From Clytia hemisphaerica (taxonomy: Eukaryota > Cnidaria > Hydrozoa > Leptothecata > Clytiidae), in NCBI GenBank assembly GCA_902728285.1, contig CACVBU010000363.1, positions 543,497 through 607,496 of the forward strand: DNA of 64,000 nucleotides, given 5' to 3'. Numbering within the stretch: the stretch's first letter is position 1; each line of letters begins with the position of its first letter. Below, one piece after another: positions 10,819 through 23,004 of this stretch. The position numbers and the translations under genes are program-made. The notes under the pieces are model-generated. The model did not search any database. It was not told the origin of the DNA and worked only from the letters and a program-made list of their open reading frames with translations.

Positions 10819-11779
10819 TTCTATATCGCAAAAGAAGATGCATGTTTTGAAAAATTTCGAAACGAACGAAGCTGTGATGTCATATTTTATGGTGCAATAA
10901 GCCTCGTGCAGTTCAGGTACATCACTAATATGGATGAAGAGAGCCCGGTATGTAAGCTTTATTTTTTAACAATTTCTTTTTAAAATGAATCGTGGTTTTT
11001 TATCTTTTTATTTGGTTTTTCACAACACACATGCATGATGGATTATCTACATAAGAGGTCTCGCAGTCTCCTCAGTCAATCTTTTCAATATAGCAAAACA
11101 CATTAGCCCTAAAACCATAAAAATAGCAGAAAAAATAACCTAAACTTGCTGTCTGCTCCTGTATGACTTTGCAGTTTCAAGTTAGACTTATGTTTCATAA
11201 GCATCGAACAATTACACTCCTTTTTCATCATCATTCATTTTGGGTCTTCCAATCTTTCTGGAAAACCTATTCTGATGGGAACTAAGTTTAGCAAGTAGGA
11301 AAATTCTGAAAATAAAAACTTTCACCAATTTCGAAACTTTTTTCTGGGACACCCGGTGTAAGACCCACTTTTTTGAAAATGAAACATGATTTTGTTACGT
11401 TACTGCCAAGACTTATACAAATTGGCCTTTGTTTTGAAACAAGCAAGAAATCGTCTTGAATTATTGAAGAAGTTATTAATTCACAGAATTACTTTTCACG
11501 CAATCATTATGAAATATAACAAATTCAAAATTAATCTGATCTTTCAATACTAACTCAAACAGACACACACCAAGCATGTGCACATATACACACATACACA
11601 TATCCGAATTATTTCAAATTTAAAACAAAACTGAAGAAAATACTGTATGAATTTTTAGGAGAAGAGGCGAAAGATTGGAGGCAAACCATCCGACAAGGAA
11701 TTGAAAGATCGTTATCTTCAAAAACACTCTCACGAACTAACACCCATCACAAACTTTTTCCAACCAGTGGCCTCTAATT

Positions 11780-12117
11780 CCCGGGGGGTACTAGGTTTGC
11801 GAGGTGACGGGTATGTCCGAGCCGAAAATCGAAAATCGACCCTTTGAGAGACAAAATTTTGGTGATTTTGGGACCCTTTGAGAGACTTTTTCCTTAATTT
11901 TGGTCCATTTTATCCAAATTTTGGTTTGATTTTCACCAAAATTCTTGGAAATCGTGACCCTTTGAGAGAGAAATTTTTGATTTTTGTGATTTTGGGACCC
12001 TTTCAGAGACTAACTTTTGAATTTGTACCCCTTTGAGAGACTTTTGAGGAATGAGAAAAGGTACCCTTATGGCTCGCACATACCCGGCACCCATTTTGCC
12101 TAAGTATCCCCCCCCGG
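11780..12117. mobile_element. hAT-like MITE inside a coding exon
   Basis: A 338-bp insertion starts CCCGGGGGGTACTAGG and ends, read inward from the other side, CCGGGGGGGGATACTTAGG, giving imperfect terminal inverted repeats of about 37 bp that both run to GGGTATG. The exact 8-bp duplication CTCTAATT flanks it (11772-11779 and 12118-12125). Removing the insertion with one duplication restores the frame through PVASN then LSSSRTS, so it split an exon. The interior repeats ACCCTTTGAGAGAC-like phrases. The 8-bp duplication suggests hAT transposase; no protein is encoded. Confidence 0.88.
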
Positions 12118-15100
12118 CTCTAATTTGTCAAGTTCCAGGACATCAACTAAGTCCCATTCAAGGCCACCACCTGCCGTCTCTGATAATGATAATGAAAGTC
12201 AATTAAGTCCTATTGATCAGCCACCACCGATAGACACGAAGATAAGTGAATTTGAACAGCTCCTAAAACAAAAGAAAGTGTTGCAAAAATCAAGTCTTGA
12301 ACAAGAAAAAGAAAATGATACATTACGAAATAAGTTATCCCAATTGGAAAAAAAATCACAAAAAAATGACTCTTTGGAATCGGAACTTTGTCAAGCTTAT
12401 AAAACAATATCTCAAAAAGATAACAAAATCAATGAATTAAGTTCTGAAATACTTGATCTGAAACTGTCATCCTCTCAACCTTTAGCAAAAGATCACATGG
12501 TAATTTCTAATGTGGATGATTCCACTCAGCAAATCATCCAAAATATTCTTGCACATTTTCATCTTCTGACCCCTTTACAGAAAGAGCTCTTTTCAAACAT
12601 GGTATCGAATACACGATTATGTGGGCAGCTAAGCAAGGAATTTTTGGCAGACATATACTTAAATATTTGTAATCGGCAATTTGACAAAATTTCAGAGAAT
12701 TTCAACGGCCCATGGGGGAGGACAGTGCGACGATGGACCAACTGCACCGATAACGTTTTTGAATTTTCTTTTGATAAGGTGCTTTCATTTGCTGAAAACC
12801 TATTCCCTGATGCAAAATTTTCAGATTCGTTCAATGGAAATTGGTGTCAATCTACGCAAATCCTTGTGAGACCTGAAAATCCATGTAACATCATGGTTGA
12901 CGAGACTGCAACAAAGATTATTGTTGAATTCAATCCAGTGGACTCTCGATTATATGGATTTTCATTCATGCCTCGTTTTGTGTTGTTGAGAGGAGAAATT
13001 GGAAAAAAGTTCAGTTTTGAAAATTTTTTTAAAGGTCTAACGATTCACTATGACCCAAAAGCGAAAGAACATATTTGTGGTGTCGTGAAAGTTGAATTGG
13101 AGAGCGAAAGCTACTCGGTTGGGTATGCTCAATTTTCAACATATGCAGATTTCAATCTTGCTCTTAATCAATCTACTGACAAGATTACTGTTGAACAGAT
13201 CAACTCTTTCCCGATTTCTGACAAAGATAACAAAAAGGTTTCATTAGATAGAGCTTTTGCTGAGAGTAAAGCAATCAATCGTCTGCGTTCCACATACATA
13301 TATTCACTTGCAGTATCACAACCTTGCAAAAATATGCCACTGAAAGAGATAGCTGCAATCAGTACAAACAACAAATATTTACAGGCAATAGATCACAATA
13401 AACTGACATATAATGCAGTGAAAATGTTCAACAATGTTGGTATTCCAATTATTCAATTTACAATGGATGGGGACTCCAGATTTAGACGTCATATGTTGTT
13501 AATGTGTGGATTTGTACCTTCTCAGTCTTCAAAGGTGGTGTTCTCTCCTCAGAAATTGATTGAGTTTCAAGATGAACTACAGATGAATGAACGAGCTGCT
13601 GGATGGGACCTTCCTCTGAAAGAAACTTCCGATTTATATCACTTTTTTTTCACTTCAAAAGAAATGAAGAAATCGCCTATTGCAAAGCATCTACCACACA
13701 GTCCTCGAAAGCCTTTTTTTGAAGACAAGGACACAAAAATAGATCATTACTTGGGATTGCGAATTGCCTCTGACGTATTCAACGTATCTTGCCCAATCAT
13801 TGGTGGTATGCCAAGATCTGCTTCACAAGACCAATGCCATTGGAGCCGTAAGATGTTGAAATCTTCAACTATTTGTTCAAAGCCACTGAGACTTGGTAAC
13901 TATGTTGTCTTATTTAACTCGTATTGTGAAGCTTTCAAAATGGGTCCAGAATATCGGCTGGTCAGGAGGGATGTGGAGAAAAGCAACAAAACGGAACAGG
14001 CATCTGTGGAAAGAATTATGTCAAATGAAAGTATCAATGCATTAGATACATTGGAGTGGGGTAAAGGCACAGAGTTTTTTGTTTTACTCACCAAAATTGG
14101 CTTTGAGTGTTGGTGGAGAACTGATTACCGGCCCATTGATTGAATCTGTCAAGCTTACTACTGTGTCAAAGTACTGCATCTATGGAAAATCTGGATCGAA
14201 AGATTAAAGCTTGATGACAAACAATGTTTCATTACTGCTGACCTCACTAACACACTTGGCGCTCACATTCAAGATGTACTACTTCCCAGATTTGGCATTC
14301 ATGCCCTGGGAATGGGCAGAACTACCACTGGAGATTTACTCCATACAATGGAGTATATGAAACGAGCAAGGAAGCTTGCTTCTCAGCGTGAGGCTCCATC
14401 TGGCAGCATATTGGATACTCGTAAGAAGGGAAAGAAAAGTACTTGGAATCACCCATCAAAACCAACACAGGAAAAACATCCTTACCTTTATGCACATGAC
14501 TGGAAACTGTCTGACTTGCTGAAAGGTAAATCCTTCTAGGTAACATACCTGAGCTTGCATAAAAACTTGGCTCGGCTTAAAACTCGTTGTCCCCTCCTGT
14601 TTCAGCCAAAATTTCAACAAAAATGAAACTTCTGCCAAAACTAATTCTCACAAAATTTAGAAATCCTATAAAATCACCAAGATAAATTCGCCTAGATTGC
14701 ACTGAGTGGGCTCATTCACAAACATTTCTTCCTGCCTAAAGTTCTTCCCTTGATAAGATATATAATTTAACTTACAAAACTGAAAATTTCCTCTGCAATA
14801 TATTTTTAATTTTGCTTGAAAGTTTCGGGGAGAAAATACTTAGGTAAATAGTGAAAGTTTTCTGCTTTGTTTTCAGCTCTTATCTCTAAAGTCATACACT
14901 TTTCTCTATCTAAGTAGCCTGATAAGTGGAAAACTTATCCAAGCGTGAACATCTTGACATATCACTAACATTTTGACCCTCAAAATGCTTTTTTCTCCTT
15001 TTCCCAGACTAATATAAAAAAATCTTTAGTTAGCTCTGCCGCCCTTTTGAGCAGAAGTTGGCTTCGGCTATCATAAAGTAATTTTTCTGCAAACTAATTT

Positions 15101-17626
15101 TTGTAAAAACAGTAGAGCTTTGGGGGTTCTACCTTGTTCTTCAAGTTAAGAGACTGCAACACTGAAACGAGCATAAATTCTCCAGCGTATCCTTACAATA
15201 TTTTTGAACAACATTAATTGAAAGATGTTGTTTTCTTGAATTATTGACTGTTTTCAAATAAGCTGTCATTAAAATGTACTTAAGCTTTGATAGAGTTTGT
15301 ATTAGATTGTGATTTTGTTGTGCTCATTGAAAGTAGTCTTGAGTGGAGATGATGAGAAATTGTGAAAAGAAAATCTGAAATGCGAATGAAAAAAGAAGGA
15401 AAAAATGAACTCTTATCTTATCCTACATTTTTACATGAGTGAATTTAAAAAAATATTTAATTCATAATGATAATATCCCCACTCTCTATTATCTTCTCAA
15501 CAAGCACAAACAAAATCACAAAGTTATTCAAACTATCAAAAGTTGGTTACATTTTGTAATTTTACTGACAGCTAATTTAAAAAACACTTTAATTTATATT
15601 ATCTTATTGTTATGTTTTTAAGGTTTTGAAGAATGTGATAAACGTATTTCTGAAGAGTTTGGAGAGCTGGGTATGGCTGAACTACTTCAAAATGAACCTC
15701 TCTTCCAGGTAAGTAAGATCCTTTGTAGAATTGACTTGAATCTCATTGAAAGCTTGGTTCACTTACAATACTCGCAATAATATTTGGGAAAAAAGGGAAA
15801 TTCCCACAAAATCTTAAAACCACAAATATTTGGAAGCGCTCTAAATTAGGTTGGACTGATAGAGTTTTAACTCTGAGTTTTAACGCTAGACTTAAGACTC
15901 AGGATCTGAGGATCTAAAAGTCCAAGAATGGTCCAACAGTGCTCAGAATATAGCCTGGAAGTCCATTAACCCCACCCGAATCGAAATATTCGAATAAATT
16001 TATCAATTAGCTCAAAAACGACTTTCTCGCCCGAACTTTAAATTGCAAAAAACGAGAAATTAATCAAAAATCTCAATATATTATGACCAGCATTGTATAT
16101 AGATTCATCTCCACAACATGTTTCATTATCATTCTCATGTGTGTCTTAGTGGGTTGGTTCTCCCTTGAGTTTGAGAACTTCTTTGCCACTCCCCTTTTCA
16201 AAAAATTTTTCAAAGCCTTGTAGTGTCAAATTTCATGCGTTTTTCAACAAAAAATTACTTTTTGGATTCCCCCTTTTTTAAATGGGGGGGGGGACACTAT
16301 TCACAAAGGTTAAACTTTCAATCTTTCATTCTGCCTGTTGCAATTTCAGGTCCTCAAACCTGGTGAACAAATTGCTAAGTTTTACAAGATTCCATTTGAA
16401 TTACAAGATTCAAACTACCAACCGCCATTCCCAGAGCTTTCAGTCATCTCAACTGAATTAAATCGACGCAAGATAAATTATTCATTGGTAAGTCTTAAAT
16501 TCTTTTCCTTTCTTACGACATCACTTCTTGATCTGCAAATTATTTTAAACCATTGTTGTAGGTTATAATATTTAGTTATGGCAACGATTACTTCCCTTTC
16601 AGGAGAATTACTGTAACAGAAAGCACTCGGCATTTTTTCACTTGAGAATATTTATTTCTACTTTTTAAGGACAATTACATTTCCTATAAAGGCAAGCTGA
16701 TGACAGCAACGAAGTATACAACCGTTTATTTCCAACGTGAAAGTCGAAAGTTGGCTGGTAGTAGGAACCGCCCAAGGTAAGTAATATTATATTCTAATAA
16801 TTTCATTGAAAACTTATATTTCGACATCTTGATTGATTAATTGATTGATCACGACAGCTGCTGAAGGTGTCTTCTAATACAAACATTATTTGTACTATAA
16901 CTGAAACCCAAGGTTCTAGACGAAATATGAATTGGAAAACCTAATAATGAAGGGACTCAAAATTGAATAGAGAGGTGGATGTGAATTGAATGGTAGATTA
17001 ATGTGATTTTTATTTTTTCTTAGATTTCAGCTGCAAGATTACGAAGATGATTCAATTGAAGATCAATCTATTAAACCAGGGGATTTCATTCTTACAGTGA
17101 GCTATGGTATTCTCGAAATTTTGCAACTTAGAGCCAATGGCTCAATTATATTCACTTCAGAAGGCTCTTCCAATTGTAAGTTCCTTGCTGTGGCTTATAA
17201 AAAGATTTCCAACAAGAACTACTTCACCACTCCACAATACACCAAGAAATATTACCATTTACTGAAAGATTATTTCCGCGAAAAGGTATTTTTTAATATT
17301 TTGAGTAATTACTGTATTAGAGCCTCCGATAATTTGATTGTGGTGTTCGCACATTAAGTGGTATGCTAGTACATTGAATTGAAATATTTTTGTCTTCTAT
17401 TATCTACAAAACCTATAAGAATGATAAATCAACTCTTTTACTTTCATTATATCTATTTCTTGAGGGTCCATGTCCAAAGCAGCCAGCCACATGTATCAGT
17501 ACTTTGTAGTGTAGTTTCAATTTCAGACAACCAACCAACTACAATGTACAGTACGCTGTTTTTTGTACATGGACCCCCTGTGCTTGAGAGTATACCTAAA
17601 TTTATAATGTTTTTATATTATTACAG

Positions 17627-18402
17627 GTTAAATGTACCAGCCAACATTGGGAAAGTGGTACCAAATATGTAACATTGGATGTAAGCATTCCTAAAAACGT
17701 CATTGAAATGGACCACACAGACGACGAGAAAAAATCTTCAAAGCGTTACTGTTATTGCAGGATCACCGATAGTGAAGGTGGTTTCTTTGTTGGGTGTAGC
17801 AAAAATGATTGTAAAATTACCTGGTATCATAAAGCTTGTGTGAACGATTGTACACCTAAAGGCAAGTGGATATGTCCCCGGTGCAAATCAGAAGACCATA
17901 GTTGTACTTGTGGTAAAAAAGGTGAGGGATGGATAATTTCGTGATTTATAATTCACATGTGTATATTGCTTGATACATATTGCTTGATACATAGGCTTGT
18001 TTGGCTTCGTAAGTTGGGTGCTGATCAAAAGCTCCGTGAATTGTCCAAAATACCTTTACCCATTTCTTTTCAATAACATTTGTCGATTCCTTTAATTCTG
18101 GATACTCTTTCGTGTTTAGAGCTATCTTCTATCATTGATTTTCTTTTTGTTTAGCGACCGATAAAATGGTTCAGTGTTCTGGTGAAACTTGTTGCATTGG
18201 GTTTTTCCATTTTGAATGTGCTGAGCTAAATGCTAAGCCAAGTGGCATGTGGTTTTGCCCCGAATGTCTGCTTGAACAAAAGATTGAAAGGACAATTTGT
18301 CACTGCGGACAAGGTGTAAACATGGACGCGATGATTACATGTAGCTCCAGAAAATGTAAAACTAAACAGTTCCACCAATGTTGTGTAGTTAATATGGAAT
18401 AG
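17627..18402 (+). pseudogene. Tandem PHD-finger exons, third finger cut short
   Basis: The first exon carries PHD1, from YCYCRITDSEGGFFVGC to GKWICPRC, with all eight metal ligands in C4HC3 order. PHD2 starts at CTCGKK, crosses the 17922-18154 intron, and ends GMWFCPEC. PHD3 starts CHCGQGVNMDAMITC and stops at 18402, just after the H-x2-C pair, so its last CxxC is missing. PHD fingers usually read histone H3 tails. The stop lies about 75 bases before a satellite array, whose unit shares the phrase TGCGCATGTC with the bases after the stop, so the array may have removed the original end. Confidence 0.75.
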
Positions 18403-18479
18403 AGCAAAGCTTTCCATTTGTGACATGCGCATTAGCTACATCACAAGACTTTGTCATTTTTGATAATATTTCATAGAAT

Positions 18480-19850
18480 GGGCTACAGTTGATGGTAGCC
18501 TATGGGCAGCCCCTTGGTAGCCAATCAAATTTTGGTTGAAATTGCTTGGTAGCCCGGTAGCCCAAAAAATTTCATATTCAAAAAATGTATTTCATTCTTT
18601 TCAAGTTCCTAATGCGCATGACACGGATTGAAAGCTTCTTTCTGTATTCCACTTTAATTGACAATGATGTCATCTTGAAAGACCTCTCTCCGTCCTATTT
18701 TCTATTACGTTGTCAGTGAAGTCGTTTGATGAACGTTGTACTCGGATAAATCTATTGGCTATTGGGCTATCAAAGCAAGTTTGTACTAAAATCGAAAGGC
18801 TATCTATGTGCTAGCAGTAGTCTCCATTCAAGTAGTTCATTTCCATTAAAAAGTCTCACTTTACATCAAGTGCGCATGTCAATAAGTTAAAATTCCTTCC
18901 CATTCGCTTTTCTTATTCAAAAACGATGTATTGCCATAAAATTCATTGGCTATTGGGCTATTAAAGCAAGTTTGTACTAAAATCGAAAGGCTATCTATGT
19001 GCTAGCAGTAGTCTCCATTAAAAAGTATCAAAAATTGACAAAGTCTCATATTACATCAAGTGCGCATGTCACAAAGTTAAAATTCCTTCCCATTCCCTTT
19101 TCTTATTCAAAAACGATGTATTGCCATAAAATTCATTGGCTATTGGGCTATTAAAGCAAGTTTGTACTAAAATCGAAAGGCTATCTATGTGCTAGCAGTA
19201 GTCTCCATTAAAAAGTATCAAAAATTGACAAAGTATCATATTACATCAAGTGCGCATGTCACAAAGTTAAAATTCCTTCCCATTCCCTTTTCTTATTCAA
19301 AAACGATGTATTGCCAAAAATAAATTCATGGCTATTGGGCTATTAAAGCAAGTTTGTACTAAAATCGAAAGGCTATCTATGTGCTAGCTGTAGTCTTCAT
19401 TCAAGTAGTTCATTTCCATTAAAAAGTATCAAAAATTGACAAAGTCTCACTTTATATCAAGTGCGCATGTCACAAAGTAAAAGTTCCTTCCCATTTCCTT
19501 TTCTTATTCAAGAACGATGTATTGCCCCAAATTCTATTGGCTAATGGGCTATCAAAGCAAGTTCGTACTAAAATCGAAAGGCTATCTATGTGCTAGCAGT
19601 GGTCTTCATTCAAGTAGTTCATTTTGATCAAAAAGAATTGAAAATGACAATGTCTTACTTTTTATTGAATGCGCATGTCAAAAAGTTACAATTTTATTCT
19701 GTCCTTTTCCATTTTCAGTTACGTCATTCATAGAAATAACTTTCGTCTTCCAAAATTCATTTGGCTACTTGGCTATCATATAAATTGTAGGATAAAATCG
19801 ACAGGCTTTCTTTTTGCTACCAGTGGTCTACAGTTAGAGTAGTTCTTTTT
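18480..19850. repeat. Satellite array, unit about 190 bp
   Basis: About six copies of a unit built on GGCTATTGGGCTATTAAAGC, CTATCTATGTGCTAGCAGTA, and AAGTGCGCATGTCACAAAG. Copies start near 18750, 18945, 19133, 19325, 19535 and 19757. The middle copies are nearly identical and the outer ones diverged, the usual pattern of unequal exchange. It begins right after the truncated PHD gene. Confidence 0.85.
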
Positions 19851-20033
19851 AGGAAATAAATTCAAAATTTCAAGATTTGAAAATGAAGAGTGGGGATGTA
19901 TTAAGTGCACCTATACAAGTATAGTATTGAATTTCAGAACAATATAATTATCTTAAATGACACTGGCCTATTATAAATTTCCATCAAATATTTAATTAAC
20001 TGTTAAAATAACACTTCAAAATTCATAGTCAAT

Positions 20034-20876
20034 TTACATTTTCAAAAGCTTTTTAAATTTTGCTGAATCTGCTCGTACCCTCAACGAGTCTCTTGTTCTT
20101 GAGGGATGAAAGTCAAATGTTTTGTCTTTTATAATGGCTGCCCAGTTCTTCTCACCATGTTTTTGTATCCCTTTTAAAAGCTCCTCATCTTCCTCTTGTG
20201 AAAATTTGATGTTTCTAGAAGATTTTCTTGTCTCTTTGATAGCAGTTTCCTTTTTCACCTCTACACTTTCCGTTATTCTTCGTTTGTCGTAACTCTTAGA
20301 GTTTTGAGGACGTTTTGGTGTAGATGATACAGTTGACCTTACGACTTCCATTTGTACGTCTCTTGACTCGTTTAGATTTTGATTTGTGAGAGGTGAAGTC
20401 GAACACATTGATTGCACACGTTGCATGATGTTGTTCACTTCAGTGCACTGAGCCTCAATATTACTTGGTTCGAATGCGTCATTGTCTGAATCTACTATCA
20501 TTGGAATGTGATTATTTGTTGAGGTTGAAGAAGCTGAACTAGCAACTGCGTCATGAATTGGTTGTGATTCAATTGTATTTCTTGACATGGCAGCTAAATC
20601 TCTCAGCACGCCTGAACACGCTTCTTGGTGATCCGTTCGTGTAGTACCAAGCATTTTCTCCATGCATTGACGACCTTGCGTGGCGACTATTCTCGATTGT
20701 TTCTTTTTGTAGTGAACCTTTGCAACATCAGAGCTATGTTTTTGATCCTCTGATATTATCTCCTGTTCGGATCGAGATAATCTATCCGCACTTGTTGTTT
20801 CAACTATTTGTCGATATCTTGTTGGATGGATATACTTTCCTATGGCTTGATGTACAATTAAAGTCGTTCTTTCCAT
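20034..20876 (-). CDS. Protein with C-terminal Myb/SANT-like DNA-binding domain
   Basis: A 280-residue uninterrupted frame. The C-terminal ~60 residues form a Myb/SANT-like repeat: KFSQEEDEELLKGIQKHGEK, then NWAAIIKD, HPSRTRDSLRVRADS. The three-helix spacing and the tail resemble telobox-type Myb domains. The N-terminal part has IHPTRYRQIVET and ISEDQKHSSDVAKVHYKK, phrases that I associate with multi-copy invertebrate element proteins. The middle is polar and probably disordered. It may be the DNA-binding tail of a larger transposon protein, because no catalytic domain is present and the frame starts at the edge of the foldback element. Role unproven. Confidence 0.6.
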   Translation of the reverse strand: MERTTLIVHQAIGKYIHPTRYRQIVETTSADRLSRSEQEIISEDQKHSSDVAKVHYKKKQSRIVATQGRQCMEKMLGTTRTDHQEACSGVLRDLAAMSRNTIESQPIHDAVASSASSTSTNNHIPMIVDSDNDAFEPSNIEAQCTEVNNIMQRVQSMCSTSPLTNQNLNESRDVQMEVVRSTVSSTPKRPQNSKSYDKRRITESVEVKKETAIKETRKSSRNIKFSQEEDEELLKGIQKHGEKNWAAIIKDKTFDFHPSRTRDSLRVRADSAKFKKLLKM

Positions 20877-20917
20877 TTCGGAAGAATCTTCCCGATCGAG
20901 TTAGTGGCACAGACTGT

Positions 20918-21965
20918 TAATGACCAGGAGAAATAGTATCAGTGAACATAAAATTCATTACGAAAAAAGTTTGAAAAACCTTTTTAAAAATTTTATTATT
21001 AGCAAAAATTAATTTTTGCTTGTAGCAGCTTGTGTGGTGTGCTGGCGGGCGTGCCCAAAGCCCCAACCCTTTGACCCTTTGACAAGCAAAAAATAAAGGT
21101 TCTAGGACAATTGCCCCCGTGAAAATTGCCCCCGGATAATTGCCCCCCGGACAATTGCCCCCTGGACAATTACCCCCGGACAATTGCCCCCAAGACAATT
21201 GCCCCCCAGACAATTACCCCCAGGACAATTGCCCCCAGGATAATTGCCTCTGAGACAATTACCCCCCAGACAATTGCCCCCGGGACAATTGCCCCCCAAG
21301 AAACATTCCCAAGACAATTACCTTTGAGACAATTCTTGATCGTCAGAGTTAGATTTATGAGATTAAATCTTGCGGTTTAGCTCATCCATAAAATTTTAAA
21401 ATTTAGCGGAGACTTAATTTCACTATTGGGAGACAATATTTTCACGATGTTGTGCCTTTTACTGCCAAATCAGGTATGCTGGTTCTTGAAATACGCATGA
21501 TTAGCACCTCTTTGATGCAAGTAAAAATTTCAAAGGTAATTATTTGACATGTTTTGAGTCTTGTTTCAAATTTCCATTGAAATTCAATTTCACGGATGAC
21601 ACCCAAATCCACGAAATTTAATCCCTGCGAAAATTTATCTCATTAAAGTATTACTTTAACGAGCAAGAATTGTCTCAAAGGTCTGAAAAAAAATTTGGGG
21701 GGGGCAATTGTCCCGGGGGCAATTATCTGGGGGGCAATTGTCCTAGGGGCAATTGTCCTGGGGGCAATTGTCCAGGGGGAAATTGTCAATTGTCCTGGGG
21801 GCAATTGTCCGGGGGGGAATTATCCGGGAGGGCAATTGACACGGGGCGCAATTGTCCTGTCACGAAAATAGAAAAACTGTCCATTTTGGCTATAATAAAA
21901 TTTTTGAGAGGTTTTTCAAACTTTTTCGTAAGATATCTTATCTTCACGGACATGTATTCTTTCCA
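20918..21965. mobile_element. Foldback-like element with opposed CAATTG arrays
   Basis: The two ends are inverted copies. On the left, ACGAAAAAAGTTTGAAAAAC (about 20958-20977) matches TTTTTCAAACTTTTTCGTAA on the right (about 21909-21930). Inward on each side lies an array of 13-16 base units centred on CAATTG: CAATTGCCCCC on the left (21109-21330) and GGGGGCAATTGT on the right (21700-21865). The roughly 370-base middle contains a copy of a dispersed repeat that recurs at 23005. This is the architecture of a foldback element. No protein is encoded; the repeated frames rich in Gly, Asn and Cys are by-products. Confidence 0.7.
21366..21660 (+). repeat. Dispersed repeat, copy 1 (centre of the foldback)
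   Basis: It shares an ordered series of phrases with 23005-23290: GCTCATCC, AAATTTTAA, GAGACAATATTTTCACGAT, CCATTG, CGGATGACACCCAAATCCAC, then CATTAAAGTATT. The copies are in the same orientation and clearly diverged. Confidence 0.7.
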
Positions 21966-21969
21966 AAAA

Positions 21970-23004
21970 AGCAAACATTTTTGAATTTTGACGATTTTTT
22001 ATTTTTCGATGACGTCACTGTTTGATGACGTCATTTTGCCTTATTTCCTTAATATCTCCTGATATATTCATTTTTAGATATAGGTTGTGACCTTTTTCTT
22101 TATCAGTTTTTCATGTTCTTTCGAATGGCACAAGAATCTTTCAATTTTCACGAACTTTTTTTGGTTGCCATGGTAACTAATAAGCCCAAAGTTTCACCTC
22201 TCAAATTTTGATCTTCTACATATGAGGAACAATAATCATAAAATCCCTTTGCACAGGCTCCATCGCACGGGAAGCTTTTTTGTGACATAGTGGTCTTTAC
22301 TATTAGGCAATGAGCTAAAGGCCAGATTTTGGCAAATCGGGCTCACTCGGCGGAGGAAGCCTAACTATGATTTTCGGAAGCCTTAACTACTATATTTTAA
22401 GAAAAATCAGGGTGTTTTTTTCAAACTCACAGCTTTTGACCAAAGTTGTCCACTTTTTTAGGGGGTGGTAAACGTGAAATTTTCAGTTTTGCTTGGATTT
22501 CTTTAGGAAATGAAATTACCATGTCACCTTGAAAATGGTATATCTGAGTCAATAATAATCAAAAATGCACCAAATTTTCAGAAATTGCTCCTAATATATT
22601 AATCTTTTGAAATTTGAAAAAAAAGATTGAAAAAGATATTTCCAGGGGGTTTATACCAGAGAAAACTACCGAAAAAACCGGAATTTCACCCGTTTTTTGT
22701 ATTTTTTGGACTTATTTCCTGACTTAACTCTCATATTTCATCTCTAAACGGTGTTATTTGGGTTTCTTTGCATAAATATATCAGAACTATAAGGAAGATG
22801 GCAAGTGTGAGTCTGATTGCGGTGGTTTCCGGACCAAAAAAGCGGAAAAAACCCGGAAATTCGCTATTTTTGACCCATTTTAGCTTTATTTTCGAATTTA
22901 ATCCCTGAAATACGACTATTAAAAGTTGTGTGAAATTGTTTATCCATACAGTTCTAAATGAAAAGAAAAAGGGATGATTTGGGACCATTTTAGGTGGTTT
23001 TCGG
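21970..23004. other. No recognisable gene
   Basis: AT-rich sequence with two TGATGACGTCA palindromes near 22010-22030 and paired C/G-rich phrases such as CCGGAAATT, but no credible ORF or exon. Similar TGACGTCA palindromes recur at 28370-28620, so part of it may be an old MITE. Confidence 0.4.

Larger units (their letters stand above)
10930..18402 (+). pseudogene. Multi-exon coiled-coil, transposase-like protein with C-terminal PHD fingers
   Basis: Exons by splice signals and matching phase: 10930-10947 (MDEESP), 11659 to 14525 (interrupted by the MITE at 11780-12117), 15623-15708, 16350-16487, 16670-16776, 17024-17285, 17627-17921, 18155-18402. The order is: basic N-terminus with TPITNFFQP; coiled coil rich in K, E, Q and L; a body with MVDETATKIIVEF and FTMDGDSRFRR, which resembles the acidic blocks of RNase H-fold transposases; a basic stretch GSILDTRKKGKKSTW; then PHD fingers. 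Frame breaks lie near 14100 and 14200. I cannot name the family; it could be a domesticated transposase or an intron-containing transposon. The intron phases support real past expression. Confidence 0.65.

Noticed and set aside
18480-19850. CRISPR-like array
   Set aside because: Units are about 190 bp of continuous similarity without short repeats and unique spacers, and the window is eukaryotic.
20917-21984. Frames rich in Gly-Asn-Cys-Pro on both strands
   Set aside because: They come from the CAATTG arrays of the foldback element.
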